This document shows, one piece after another, positions 5,160 to 13,113 of a stretch of DNA of 13,113 bases. Position numbers and translations under genes: made by a program. The notes under the pieces are model-generated. The model searched no databases. It was not told the DNA's origin and worked only from the letters and a program-made list of their open reading frames with translations. The stretch is from NCBI GenBank assembly GCA_904502115.1, contig CAJGDW010000035.1:1-13113 (forward strand), read 5' to 3'. Source of the stretch: Paludibacteraceae bacterium. Its GTDB lineage: Bacteria > Bacteroidota > Bacteroidia > Bacteroidales > Paludibacteraceae. Numbering within the stretch: the first letter of the stretch is position 1; each line of letters starts with the position of its first letter.

Positions 5160-7508
5160 CTAGAAGGGATAACCTACTGCAAAATGCAAGGCGGTGTCTT
5201 TTAAAATGTTCCACGATGGGGTGAAACGCCAGTTTTCGCCGGGTGCAGCACCTGGATCGTAGGCTTTTAGCCCCCAGTCCAAACGGACCACAAAGAAATC
5301 GAAGTTTAGGCGCAAACCAATGCCGTAACCCAAGGCGATTTGTTTGTAGAATTGATCCCATTTGAATTGTCCGCCTGCTTGTCCTTCGTCTGCCAATGTC
5401 CAGATATTTCCCGCATCAATAAAGGCTGCTAATTCCAATAGCCATACCAGTTTGGTACGGTATTCTACGTTCAAGTTCAAGTTGATATCGCCCGATTGTT
5501 TCATGTAGTCGATATCGGTACCAGCATTGTACGAACCAGGGCCTAACGAACGTGCCGACCAGCCCCTTACGCTGTTGGCGCCACCGCCGTAGTAACGTTT
5601 CTCAAAGGGCAAAATGCTCGAGTTGAGGTAGGGAACACCTACACCAAATCCAGCATGGTACACAATGGAGTTCTTTTCGTCTACAATCTGGTTGTAACTA
5701 AACGAAGCATCTACCTTGGCATATTGCGAGAATGGAATATTGCCCAGTAAATACGATCCATTTTCATCTTGTTTTGCTCCTGCTGCTACACAAATACCGT
5801 ATAAAAGGTTGCCCCCAATCTCTGCAGAGGCGCGTATGTTGTAAGTGTCTTTGCTCTTGCCTGTCTGACCCGAATACGAAATGCCGTACGAAGAACTCAT
5901 AATCATGTGGTCTTCGTAACTGTATTTTAACAATGAAGTACCAATGGTTTCCCTAAACGAGTCGGATATAAAGGGCAGGTAAACGTAATTAAAGTCTACT
6001 AGGTTGAGTGAGTGGTGTACCTTTTTGGTGGTTTGCCAGTTGTAGCGCATACCCGCACCGGCAATGATACGCGAGTATTCACTTCTAATTTGGTAGCTGA
6101 AGTTAACGTATACATCGGTGGTAGCGGTATTTTCCCATATAAACTCTTTCTTAACAAAGGGGAATAAAAAGGTGGGGAACTGCAATCCCGCCTCGGTACT
6201 GATATCCCAAATAGAGCGTGTGCCAATAAGCGATTCGTTAGCCCCTCTTATTTGGAATTTAAAGGTTTCACCTCCTCTAAAAATATTGTTGTGGTTGTAA
6301 CCAAATTTGCCTGCGATACCAAAGTCGCCCTCGTTGTTGGTGCCCTCTAATTCAAAACTAAACGATTGGAGTTTGTCTGGGGTAACAATGATATTGCAAT
6401 CTACTTGTTTGTAGCGTAGGGTGTCGTACAAAATATTGTTTTCAATCCCGTACATCAAACTGTCTTGTATATCGGTTTTAGGAATAACAACAATGCTGTC
6501 TTGTGTATCTTTATAGGAAATATTTAGGTACTTAAAGATGTGCATGCCCGATAAACGTGCGTAGGTTTGTTCGGTGTTTTTATCTTTGTATAGTTGTTTG
6601 CTTTCTATACCGGTGCAATTGTAAAGTGCAGATGGACGAACAAAGTTATCGTTGCAATAAATGTTCATTCCTTTGTAATTGTCCTTGTCAAGGCTATTAA
6701 AAATGGAATCGTTGGCGAGTTGATCAATGTTGTTGACAACGTAATAATTTACATTGTTAATGTAGTAGGGTTCGTGTTCAACTGTTTTAATGGTTTTGCC
6801 CGAAACTTTACGCATAGGACGTACCACCATTGATACGTTTACACCTTTATTGCCCACAGTAGTATCGGCAATAAAACCAATGTATTCTTTATCAAAGTTG
6901 ATGTATCCGTTATTGCGCAATAGTTTGTTAAGGCGTTGTCGTTCCAATTCTAGGTTGTCAATGCTGAATAAATCACCTTGTTTGATGAGCGAATTGACTG
7001 TATCTGTTTTTATGATGGAATCAATTTCGGCATTTTTGATGCGGTAACTGAGTTTTTTGATACGATAAGGTTCGTTGCTGGTAATGTGATACGAAACTTT
7101 GGCTTTCTTCTTTTTGAATTCGGTTTCGGTCGTTACCGTAGCATTTAGGTATCCCTTGTTGCGCATTACCTTTTGCAATTCGTTGGCAGAAGATTGGGTG
7201 GCAATGGAATCGTAAATAATGGGGGCATCGCCAATTTTTTGCAAAAATCGGTTAATCCATTGGGTGGTATCGGGACTCGATAAACTATACAATCCCAAAT
7301 TGAAGTTGATAAAATTAAATAGTTTGGGATTGGGACGTTGACGAAGGTAGATGCTAAAGTCAGTATCGTTGAGCGCCTTATTGTCTGTTGTAATTTTTAC
7401 CTTATCGAGTAGATAACTACCATCGGGTACGTATTTTGTTACCTTACACGCTGTAAACAACATAAGGGAACAAAATAGAATGGAAATAAACTTTCTTAGT
7501 TTTGGCAT
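5160..7508 (-). CDS. tamL: Translocation and assembly module lipoprotein TamL (Omp85 family)
   Basis: TamL is the Bacteroidota form of TamA: an outer membrane Omp85 barrel anchored by an N-terminal lipid, thought to work with TamB in envelope assembly or phospholipid transport. The 782-residue product has a lipoprotein signal peptide with lipobox FTAC (lipidated Cys21), followed by KVTKYVPDG, typical of the family. POTRA-like repeats fill roughly residues 25-270, with recurring motifs such as NKGYLNATV and LLRNNGYINF. The beta-barrel occupies the C-terminal half. The Omp85 loop 6 motif is present as YYGGGANSVRGW (VRGW at about 647-650), and the chain ends in an aromatic Phe (GYPF). The ATG at 7508 is chosen because it gives a proper signal peptide; a TTG four codons upstream is less likely. 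It is divergent from the RNA methyltransferase. tamB is not in the window. Annotators may also call it BamA-like or surface antigen D15. Confidence 0.92.
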   Translation of the reverse strand: MPKLRKFISILFCSLMLFTACKVTKYVPDGSYLLDKVKITTDNKALNDTDFSIYLRQRPNPKLFNFINFNLGLYSLSSPDTTQWINRFLQKIGDAPIIYDSIATQSSANELQKVMRNKGYLNATVTTETEFKKKKAKVSYHITSNEPYRIKKLSYRIKNAEIDSIIKTDTVNSLIKQGDLFSIDNLELERQRLNKLLRNNGYINFDKEYIGFIADTTVGNKGVNVSMVVRPMRKVSGKTIKTVEHEPYYINNVNYYVVNNIDQLANDSIFNSLDKDNYKGMNIYCNDNFVRPSALYNCTGIESKQLYKDKNTEQTYARLSGMHIFKYLNISYKDTQDSIVVIPKTDIQDSLMYGIENNILYDTLRYKQVDCNIIVTPDKLQSFSFELEGTNNEGDFGIAGKFGYNHNNIFRGGETFKFQIRGANESLIGTRSIWDISTEAGLQFPTFLFPFVKKEFIWENTATTDVYVNFSYQIRSEYSRIIAGAGMRYNWQTTKKVHHSLNLVDFNYVYLPFISDSFRETIGTSLLKYSYEDHMIMSSSYGISYSGQTGKSKDTYNIRASAEIGGNLLYGICVAAGAKQDENGSYLLGNIPFSQYAKVDASFSYNQIVDEKNSIVYHAGFGVGVPYLNSSILPFEKRYYGGGANSVRGWSARSLGPGSYNAGTDIDYMKQSGDINLNLNVEYRTKLVWLLELAAFIDAGNIWTLADEGQAGGQFKWDQFYKQIALGYGIGLRLNFDFFVVRLDWGLKAYDPGAAPGENWRFTPSWNILKDTALHFAVGYPF

Positions 7509-7527
7509 GTATCTACACAATTTTGCA

Positions 7528-7535
7528 CAAATTTA
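7528..7535 (-). promoter_or_regulatory. Candidate -7 element for tamL
   Basis: On the minus strand this reads TAAATTTG, a full match to TAnnTTTG, 19 nt before the tamL ATG. No TTTG -33 box is present at the standard distance. The methyltransferase start on the other strand is 57 nt away; I see only an imperfect TAACTTCG for it at 7558-7565. Confidence 0.4.
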
Positions 7536-7591
7536 GCATAAAAATCAATTTCTTTTGTAACTTCGTGAAAATATTTACAAATAACATAAAA

Positions 7592-8335
7592 ATGGCATTG
7601 TCTAAGGCAAAAATTAAGTGGGTTCAACAGCTATCGGCTAAGAAATTCAGGAAACAATTGGGGTTGTTTGTGGCAGAAGGCGATAAAATGGTGGCAGAAA
7701 TGCTCGCTACTTTTGTGTGCAAAACCTTGTTTTATACAGATGCCTATACTGGTCCGATACAAGGGGGCGAAACCATCGAGGTGTCGTACGATGAGTTGTG
7801 CAAGATAAGTCGTTTGGAAACGCCTCAACACGTGTTGGCCGTATTTGAATTGCCTCAATATACCCTTCAAGCATCCCATTTGAAGGATCAATTGGTGATA
7901 GCCTTAGATGGCATACAAGATGCTGGAAATTTAGGTACCATTGTACGATTGGCAGATTGGTTTGGGGTAGAGCATATCTTGTGTTCTCATGGCACAGTAG
8001 ATGTTTATAATCCTAAAGTAGTACAAGCTACTATGGGTGCCTTGGCACGTGTAAAAGTACATTATGTAGATTTGCCTGCTTTGTTACAAACGCTGTCGAT
8101 GCCAATTTATGTTACGGCATTGGACGGTGAAAATTTATATCAAACCACGTTGTCGGATGCGGGGGTAGTGGTGATGGGTAACGAGGGGAATGGTGTGTCG
8201 GACCCTGTAAAGGCCATAGCAACCCACTCGTTATTGATTCCGAACTTTCCAGTTGGGCGGATTACTTCCGAGTCGCTCAATGTAGGGGTAGCGACGGCTG
8301 TCTTTTGTGCGGAGTTCCGACGCAGGCAATTGTAG
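7592..8335 (+). CDS. TrmH/SpoU-family RNA methyltransferase
   Basis: This is a SPOUT-class RNA 2'-O-methyltransferase, which transfers a methyl group from SAM to a ribose in rRNA or tRNA. The 247-residue product has an N-terminal RNA-binding substrate domain (about 1-95, with FVAEGDKMV, as in RlmB-like proteins) and a C-terminal trefoil-knot catalytic domain. SpoU motif 1 is seen as DGIQDAGNLGTIVRLADWFG (106-125; Asn113 and Arg119 are the conserved catalytic-site residues). Motif 2 is VVMGNEGNGVS (193-203), and motif 3 is SESLNVGVATAVF (226-238). The start at 7592 (MALSKAKIKW) is chosen over the upstream in-frame ATG at 7502, which would overlap tamL and add an atypical hydrophobic extension. 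The target nucleotide cannot be named. Its last 105 nt overlap the DUF4296 ORF on the other strand. Confidence 0.92.
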   Translation: MALSKAKIKWVQQLSAKKFRKQLGLFVAEGDKMVAEMLATFVCKTLFYTDAYTGPIQGGETIEVSYDELCKISRLETPQHVLAVFELPQYTLQASHLKDQLVIALDGIQDAGNLGTIVRLADWFGVEHILCSHGTVDVYNPKVVQATMGALARVKVHYVDLPALLQTLSMPIYVTALDGENLYQTTLSDAGVVVMGNEGNGVSDPVKAIATHSLLIPNFPVGRITSESLNVGVATAVFCAEFRRRQL

Positions 8336-8773
8336 GTAATAGGTATATTCTTGGTAGGAATGCCAAAGCGTATCTGTTGGCGCTACAACTCCATAATATT
8401 TCCAAACAGAAGCAGCGTATGGATCGTAAAATTCGTACATGCCACTCTTGATGCGTTGCATTTCATCGTCAAAGTTCTTGCGCACCTTTGCGTACATTTC
8501 GATGTACTCATTGTAATGGTTTTCGTACCATTCCAATGCTTCGTCAAACTGACTAGCGGTTACGTTATGTTCTTCAAACAACTGGTTGTAGTAGATGGCT
8601 GCTTCATTGCTTTTGATGTATTTATTGTTAACCATGCTTTCCAAGAAATGCAATTCGGTTAAAAAAACAGCCAAACTATCCGAGTTTTGCAACGGATTTA
8701 TTGTGTCTTTGGGTTGATTGCATGCCACTAGGAACAGCACGAAGCAGATGAGTATGTTACTGCTCTTTTTCAT
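8231..8773 (-). CDS. DUF4296-type lipoprotein
   Basis: This 180-residue predicted lipoprotein has a type II signal peptide with lipobox LVAC (Cys18). The mature part is helical, with the pattern FLTELHFLESMVNNK and the Tyr-rich YNQLFEEHNVTASQFDEALEWYENHYNEY expected of DUF4296 proteins, which in Bacteroidota commonly follow lspA. The DUF core lies at about residues 30-120. The tail from about 147 onward is encoded opposite the end of the RNA methyltransferase gene. Its ATG overlaps the lspA stop by 17 nt, suggesting translational coupling. No function is known to me; export to the periplasmic face of a membrane is the supportable prediction. No terminator follows in the window. Confidence 0.85.
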   Translation of the reverse strand: MKKSSNILICFVLFLVACNQPKDTINPLQNSDSLAVFLTELHFLESMVNNKYIKSNEAAIYYNQLFEEHNVTASQFDEALEWYENHYNEYIEMYAKVRKNFDDEMQRIKSGMYEFYDPYAASVWKYYGVVAPTDTLWHSYQEYTYYLQLPASELRTKDSRRYPYIERLGSNPPNWKVRNQ

Positions 8774-9329
8774 TTCGATTGAAAAAACTTTCGTAGAGTA
8801 TCAACAATCCAACCCCAACGCAAATGGCAACGTCTGCTAGGTTAAATACTGGTGCAAAGAATACAAAGGGGTCTCCTCCTATGTATGGTATCCAATCCCA
8901 ATAGTGTCCTTCTATTAATGGGAAATAGAACATGTCTACTACTTTGCCGTAGAAATAGGGTGCGTAGTCAAAAATTTGTCCGTAAAAAACACAGTCAATA
9001 ATATTGCCAAAAGCACCGGCAAAGATCAAGGAAGTGCTGGTAATGAGTAGATTACTTTCTTTCTTTTTGATGCAGTGTACAATGTAAACCACTAGGGCGA
9101 TAGACGCAAGGATGCGGAACAGGGTAAGGTAAATTTTATCGCCAAACGACATGCCAAAGGCCATGCCGTTGTTTTCGACAAACACCAATCGGAAGAACGA
9201 GGTAATGTACAATTCTTCGCCCAAATAGAACGAAGTCTTTACCCAAATCTTAATGATTTGGTCTAAGAGTAGGATAAAAAAAACAAGTGAGGCGCTAAAA
9301 AGCGCCTTCTTGGTAATAGTTTGCATCAT
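8757..9329 (-). CDS. lspA: Lipoprotein signal peptidase (signal peptidase II)
   Basis: LspA is the inner membrane aspartyl protease that removes signal peptides from diacylated prolipoproteins. The 190-residue product has four hydrophobic segments and the conserved blocks DQIIKIWV (residues 23-30), ENNGMAFG (52-59), GNIID (108-112) and FNLADVAI (162-169). Asp112 and Asp166 form the catalytic pair. The usual Arg after the first catalytic Asp is Cys here. The loop between the VVDM and FNLAD segments carries an extra stretch of about 25 residues (FPLIEGHYWDW...), which I recall as usual in Bacteroidota LspA. Two consecutive ATG codons begin the ORF, so 9329 or 9326 may be the start. It begins 4 nt after the TraR/DksA-like stop and overlaps the DUF4296 start, consistent with one operon. 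Confidence 0.95.
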   Translation of the reverse strand: MMQTITKKALFSASLVFFILLLDQIIKIWVKTSFYLGEELYITSFFRLVFVENNGMAFGMSFGDKIYLTLFRILASIALVVYIVHCIKKKESNLLITSTSLIFAGAFGNIIDCVFYGQIFDYAPYFYGKVVDMFYFPLIEGHYWDWIPYIGGDPFVFFAPVFNLADVAICVGVGLLILYESFFNRNEKEQ

Positions 9330-9333
9330 GTAA

Positions 9334-9708
9334 TTATTTACTTCCTTTTGCTTCTATACTTAAAGTAGTATGTGGAACGGCACGTAAACGTTCTTTGGGA
9401 ATCAGTTTGCCCGTTTCTCTACAAATTCCGTAGGTTTTGTTTTCGATGCGAATCAATGCCGCTTGCAAGTTTTGAATAAACTTCATTTGGCGTTGTGCCA
9501 AGCGTGCCGATTCTTCTTTCATAGAGGTGGTAGCCCCTTCTTCCAAAACCTTAAAGGTAGGCGATGTATCCGATACGTCGTTGCCTGTCGAATTGTCTAA
9601 AGCACACTTTAATACGTCGTAATCTTTATAGGCTTGGTCTAACTTCTCCTGAATGATTACACGGAATTCTTCTAACTCTGCATCCGAATATCTAGTCTTC
9701 TCTGCCAT
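9334..9708 (-). CDS. TraR/DksA-family protein with degenerate zinc finger
   Basis: This 124-residue protein belongs to the TraR/DksA family, whose members bind in the RNA polymerase secondary channel and modulate initiation. The N-terminal two-thirds is a helical hairpin (about 10-95), with a tip region around GNDVSDTSPTF (42-52). The C-terminal block YGICRETGKLIPKERLRAVPHTTLSIEAK corresponds to the DksA zinc-finger region, but of the usual four cysteines only one remains (in GICRETG), so zinc binding in the classical manner is unlikely. The tip has D-x-x-D-T-S rather than the D-x-x-D-x-A of DksA. Degenerate fingers of this type are, from memory, usual for Bacteroidota members. It sits between ileS and lspA, 87 nt from the former and 4 nt from the latter, and is probably co-transcribed with both. 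Whether it acts as a ppGpp cofactor is not shown. Confidence 0.9.
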   Translation of the reverse strand: MAEKTRYSDAELEEFRVIIQEKLDQAYKDYDVLKCALDNSTGNDVSDTSPTFKVLEEGATTSMKEESARLAQRQMKFIQNLQAALIRIENKTYGICRETGKLIPKERLRAVPHTTLSIEAKGSK

Positions 9709-9795
9709 AGCGCATAGTATTTAAAAGGTTAACGATATGCGAATATAACAATAAAAAACCAATATTCCTATTTGCCGAACTACTTTTTACGATAA

Positions 9796-12700
9796 TTAAA
9801 TTTTTTCAATTTGGATGAATACAGGTGTACCGTCCAAATCTACTTCGGTTGCATTGCTTAATTGGTTGGTTAAGAATAGGTTGTTAGCCAATACTTGCGA
9901 TGAAATGTAAGCTTTGTGTTCGGCAATAGCTTGGTTGATGCTATCGCTTGCCGACAACGATAAGTTGATACGGTCTGTAATTTCCAATCCGCTGCTTTTG
10001 CGTAAGTTTTGAATACGGTTTACCAATTCGCGTGCAATACCTTCGCTAATCAATTCGTCGGTTAGGGTAATGTCTAGGGCAATGGTAATGTTGCCGTCGT
10101 TGGCTACCGACCAGCCTGGAATGTCTTCCGAGAAGATGGTAACGTCGTCTGTACTTACCACAATGGCTTGTTCGTTGATGGTAAAGGTGTAATCACCTGC
10201 TTTTTCAAATTGGGCAATGGCTTCTTGTTCCATGTTTTGAAGGGCAGCTGCCACTTGTTTCATGTCTTTACCGCATTTAGGTCCTAACTTTTTAAAGTCG
10301 GGTTTGATGCGTTTTACCAAAATGCCGTTCGAACCGTCTACCAACTTGATGTCTTTTACGTTTACCTCGCTCATCACAATGTCTTTGATGCTGTTGATGT
10401 AACCATCGGTGGTAGCATCAATGCTAGGAATCATGATGTGGCTTAAGGGTTGACGTACTTTTAGGCTTTCTTTTTTACGCAAGGCCAATACCAACGAGGT
10501 AATGCGTTGAGCAATGTCCATGCGTGCTTCCAATTCGGGTTGAATCAACGCTTGGTTGTAGGTTGGGAACAAGGTCAAGTGAACCGAAACTTTGCTGTTG
10601 CGGCCAGTTGCTTGGTTCAAATCGCAGAACAAACGGTCTGCGTAGAATGGAGCGATAGGCGCCATTAGGCGGGCTACGGTATCCAAGCAGGTATAAAGGG
10701 TTTGGTAAGCCGATAGTTTGTCGGTGGTCATTTCGCCTGCCCAGTAGCGTTTGCGGTTTAGACGCACGTACCAATTACTCAAGTTTTCCGATACAAAGTC
10801 GGCAATAGCACGGCCTGCGCGGGTAGGTTCGTAAGCTGCAAGGCTTTCGTCTACTTCTTTGATCAAGCTGTTTAGCAACGAAATAATCCAACGGTCAATT
10901 TCGGGACGTTCGTTCATAGGCACTTCGTCTTGGCTGTAATCAAAGCCATCTACGTTAGCGTATAGTGCAAAGAACGAATAGGTGTTGTATAAAGTACCAA
11001 AGAATTTGCGCGACACTTCTTCTACACCCTCGCGGTCAAATTTAAGGTTGTCCCATGGTGCTGAGTTGGTCATCATGTACCAACGTACAGGGTCTGCACC
11101 GTATTTTTCGATGGCTTCGAATGGGTCTACCGAGTTGCCCAAACGTTTTGACATCTTGTTGCCGTTTTTGTCCAATACCAAACCGTTAGAAATAACGTTT
11201 TTGAAGGCAACTGATCCTTTAACCATGGTAGAAATGGCGTGTAAGGTAAAGAACCAGCCACGGGTTTGGTCTACCCCTTCGTTGATAAAGTCGGCAGGGA
11301 AGAAGGTTTGGTTGTCTATCATTTCTTTGTTTTCGAAAGGATAGTGCAATTGTGCGTAAGGCATGGCACCCGAGTCAAACCAAACGTCAATTAGGTCGGT
11401 TTCGCGGTACATGGGTTTGCCGTCTTTCGATACCAATACAATGTTATCTACGTATGGACGGTGCAAGTCGATGTTTTGAACGCTGTAGTTTTCGGCCGAG
11501 TAATCGCCCACTTTAAAGTTTTTAAATGGGTTTTCGGTCATTACACCAGCAACGATGGCTTTTTCAATTTCTTCCATCAATTCGGCAATTGAACCGATGC
11601 AAATTTCTTCTTTGCCATCGTCGGTGCGCCAAATAGGCAATGGAGTACCCCAGTAACGGCTACGCGATAGGTTCCAGTCTTGTAGGTTTTCCAACCATTT
11701 GCCAAAACGCCCCGTACCGGTAGATTGAGGTTTCCAGTTGATGGTTTTGTTTAGTTCTACCATTTGTTCGCGGCAAGCAGTAGAACGGATAAACCAGCTA
11801 TCCAATGGGTAGTACAACACAGGTTTGTCGGTACGCCAGCAGTGTGGATAGTTGTGGGTGTGTTTTTCAATTTTAAAGGCCAAACCTTGTTGTTTTAGCA
11901 TCATGCAAAGCGCAATGTCCAAGGTTTCGTCTTTGTCGGTTAGGGTAGGATCGTAGGCATTTTTTACAAATTTTCCTGCGTATGGAGCGTATGCCTCTAC
12001 GTTTACGTATTTAGCTACGTAATCGGCATCCAAATCTTCTAGTAAGTAATATTTACCTTGCAAATCGACGGTAGGACGTAGGTTGCCGTTTTTGTCCATC
12101 ACTTGCATAGGAGGAATACCAGCCGCTTTGGCTACACGGGCGTCATCGGCACCAAAGGTAGGTGCAATGTGAACAATACCGGTACCGTCTTCGGTGGTAA
12201 CGTAATCGCCCAAAATAACACGGAAACCGCCTTCGCCCATAGGAGTAAAGAATGGAATAAGGGGCTCGTATTCCATGCCTTCCAAGGTGCTTCCTTTAAA
12301 GGTTTCGGTGGGTTTTTCTTGGCCTTTAAAATAGCTATCGAACAAATCGGCAGCCAAAATAACCTCAATATCTTGTCCGGTATAGGGGTTTTGGGTAGCA
12401 TAGCGTACGTAGTCGATGTTAGGACCTACGCACAATGCAGTATTAGAAGTAAGGGTCCAAGGAGTAGTGGTCCATGCCAAAAGGTATAGATTTTCTTGTC
12501 CTTTTACCTTGAATTGAGCAGTAACGGTGGTGTCTTTTACATCGCGGTAGCAACCGGGTTGGTTCAACTCGTGTGAGCTCAAACCACTACCAGCAGCGGG
12601 CGAGTAGGGTTGGATGGTGTAACCTTTGTACAACAATCCTTTTTTGTACAATTCTTTTAGCAACCACCACAAACTTTCAATGTAGCTGTTTTCGTAGGTA

Positions 12701-13113
12701 ATGTAAGGGTTCTCCATGTCAATCCAGTAACCCATTTTTTGGGTCAAACCTTCCCATTCTTTGGTGTATTTCATTACCTCTTTGCGGCAGGTAGCGTTGT
12801 ATTCTTCTACCGAAATGGTTTTACCAATGTCTTCTTTGGTAATGCCCAATGCTTTTTCTACGCCCAACTCTACAGGCAAACCATGGGTGTCCCAACCGGC
12901 TTTGCGGTTTACTTTAAAACCTTTCATGGTTTTGTAGCGCAAGAACAAGTCTTTAATAGAACGTGCCATTACGTGGTGAATACCAGGCATACCATTGGCC
13001 GAAGGAGGACCTTCGTAAAACACAAAAGTAGGGCATCCTTCGCGTGTTTCGATGCTTTGTTTAAAAACGTTGTTTTTATCCCATTCGGCTTGTACTTCTT
13101 TGCAAGTAGCCGA
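9796..13113 (-). CDS. ileS: Isoleucyl-tRNA synthetase, type 2 (5' end beyond window)
   Basis: IleRS charges tRNA-Ile with isoleucine and edits mischarged valine. The frame is open to the last base of the window; 1105 residues are visible and roughly 30-40 N-terminal residues are missing. A GTG at 13023 within the frame is internal, since conserved residues precede it. Residues below count from the window edge. The class I signature lies in GPPSANGMPGIHH and reads G-I-H-H (44-47) instead of H-x-G-H. WDTHGLPVE follows at 74-82. The CP1 editing domain shows TTTPWTLTSN (215-224) and TGIVHIAPTFGADD (311-324). GVDQTRGWFF and the second signature KMSKR (653-657) complete the catalytic site. The anticodon-binding domain includes NWYVRLNRKRYWAGE, followed by a long C-terminal extension typical of the eukaryote-like type 2 enzyme. 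Such enzymes are associated with mupirocin resistance. It heads a probable operon with the traR/dksA-like gene, lspA and the DUF4296 gene. Confidence 0.97.
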   Translation of the reverse strand, partial: SATCKEVQAEWDKNNVFKQSIETREGCPTFVFYEGPPSANGMPGIHHVMARSIKDLFLRYKTMKGFKVNRKAGWDTHGLPVELGVEKALGITKEDIGKTISVEEYNATCRKEVMKYTKEWEGLTQKMGYWIDMENPYITYENSYIESLWWLLKELYKKGLLYKGYTIQPYSPAAGSGLSSHELNQPGCYRDVKDTTVTAQFKVKGQENLYLLAWTTTPWTLTSNTALCVGPNIDYVRYATQNPYTGQDIEVILAADLFDSYFKGQEKPTETFKGSTLEGMEYEPLIPFFTPMGEGGFRVILGDYVTTEDGTGIVHIAPTFGADDARVAKAAGIPPMQVMDKNGNLRPTVDLQGKYYLLEDLDADYVAKYVNVEAYAPYAGKFVKNAYDPTLTDKDETLDIALCMMLKQQGLAFKIEKHTHNYPHCWRTDKPVLYYPLDSWFIRSTACREQMVELNKTINWKPQSTGTGRFGKWLENLQDWNLSRSRYWGTPLPIWRTDDGKEEICIGSIAELMEEIEKAIVAGVMTENPFKNFKVGDYSAENYSVQNIDLHRPYVDNIVLVSKDGKPMYRETDLIDVWFDSGAMPYAQLHYPFENKEMIDNQTFFPADFINEGVDQTRGWFFTLHAISTMVKGSVAFKNVISNGLVLDKNGNKMSKRLGNSVDPFEAIEKYGADPVRWYMMTNSAPWDNLKFDREGVEEVSRKFFGTLYNTYSFFALYANVDGFDYSQDEVPMNERPEIDRWIISLLNSLIKEVDESLAAYEPTRAGRAIADFVSENLSNWYVRLNRKRYWAGEMTTDKLSAYQTLYTCLDTVARLMAPIAPFYADRLFCDLNQATGRNSKVSVHLTLFPTYNQALIQPELEARMDIAQRITSLVLALRKKESLKVRQPLSHIMIPSIDATTDGYINSIKDIVMSEVNVKDIKLVDGSNGILVKRIKPDFKKLGPKCGKDMKQVAAALQNMEQEAIAQFEKAGDYTFTINEQAIVVSTDDVTIFSEDIPGWSVANDGNITIALDITLTDELISEGIARELVNRIQNLRKSSGLEITDRINLSLSASDSINQAIAEHKAYISSQVLANNLFLTNQLSNATEVDLDGTPVFIQIEKI

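Noticed and set aside
7509..7520. TTG start four codons upstream for tamL
   Set aside because: The ATG at 7508 gives a standard lipoprotein signal peptide, and the TTG adds nothing.
7502..7591. Longer start for the RNA methyltransferase
   Set aside because: It would overlap the tamL start and add 30 hydrophobic residues not expected in the family; MALSKAKIKW at 7592 is the usual type of start.
9709..9795. Separate promoter for the traR/dksA-like gene
   Set aside because: Only an imperfect TATATTCG box on the minus strand (9747-9740) and no -33 element were found, and no hairpin terminator follows ileS, so co-transcription is simpler.
12103..12489. Plus-strand ORF of 128 codons inside ileS, and similar ones at 10982-11344
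   Set aside because: They lie antisense to strongly conserved IleRS coding sequence and show no recognisable motifs.

Overview
The window looks like ordinary chromosomal core sequence from a Bacteroidota bacterium, most likely of the order Bacteroidales. The grounds are a TamL-type lipoprotein version of TamA, a type 2 (eukaryote-like) isoleucyl-tRNA synthetase, the lspA–DUF4296 lipoprotein pair, a TraR/DksA protein with a degenerate zinc finger, an OmpP1/FadL-like outer membrane protein, promoters of the TTTG–N19–TAnnTTTG type, and tRNA genes that do not encode CCA. No phage, insertion sequence, CRISPR array or defence gene was seen, and both edges cut through genes.

Layout from left to right. 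(1) 1-1157, plus strand: the 3' end of oadB (sodium-pumping decarboxylase beta subunit), a strong hairpin, then luxS. A bidirectional terminator separates luxS from the next unit. (2) 1243-3775, minus strand: an unrecognised exported protein with extreme composition bias, followed 25 nt later by a FadL-like outer membrane protein. (3) A 97-nt divergent promoter region with nested inverted repeats leads to prmA on the plus strand (3873-4685), a tRNA-Met(CAT) gene and a terminator. (4) 4859-7508, minus strand: tamL, then tRNA-Arg(TCT) with its own well-matched promoter, a terminator hairpin, and a 34-codon small ORF. (5) 7592-8335, plus strand: a TrmH/SpoU-family RNA methyltransferase divergent from tamL. 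(6) 8231-13113, minus strand: a probable operon ileS – traR/dksA-like – lspA – DUF4296 lipoprotein. Its last ORF overlaps the methyltransferase tail by 105 nt on the opposite strand.

Two themes recur. One is envelope biogenesis: lspA makes the enzyme that matures lipoproteins, TamL and the DUF4296 protein are predicted lipoproteins, and the FadL-like protein and its repeat-rich partner are predicted exported proteins. The other is translation: ileS, prmA, the RNA methyltransferase and two tRNAs. I found no convincing new multi-gene system. The points most worth following are the swapped G-I-H-H signature in IleRS, the composition-biased exported protein, the small ORF behind tRNA-Arg, the nested palindromes in the prmA divergent promoter region, and the long antisense overlap at the end of the lspA operon.
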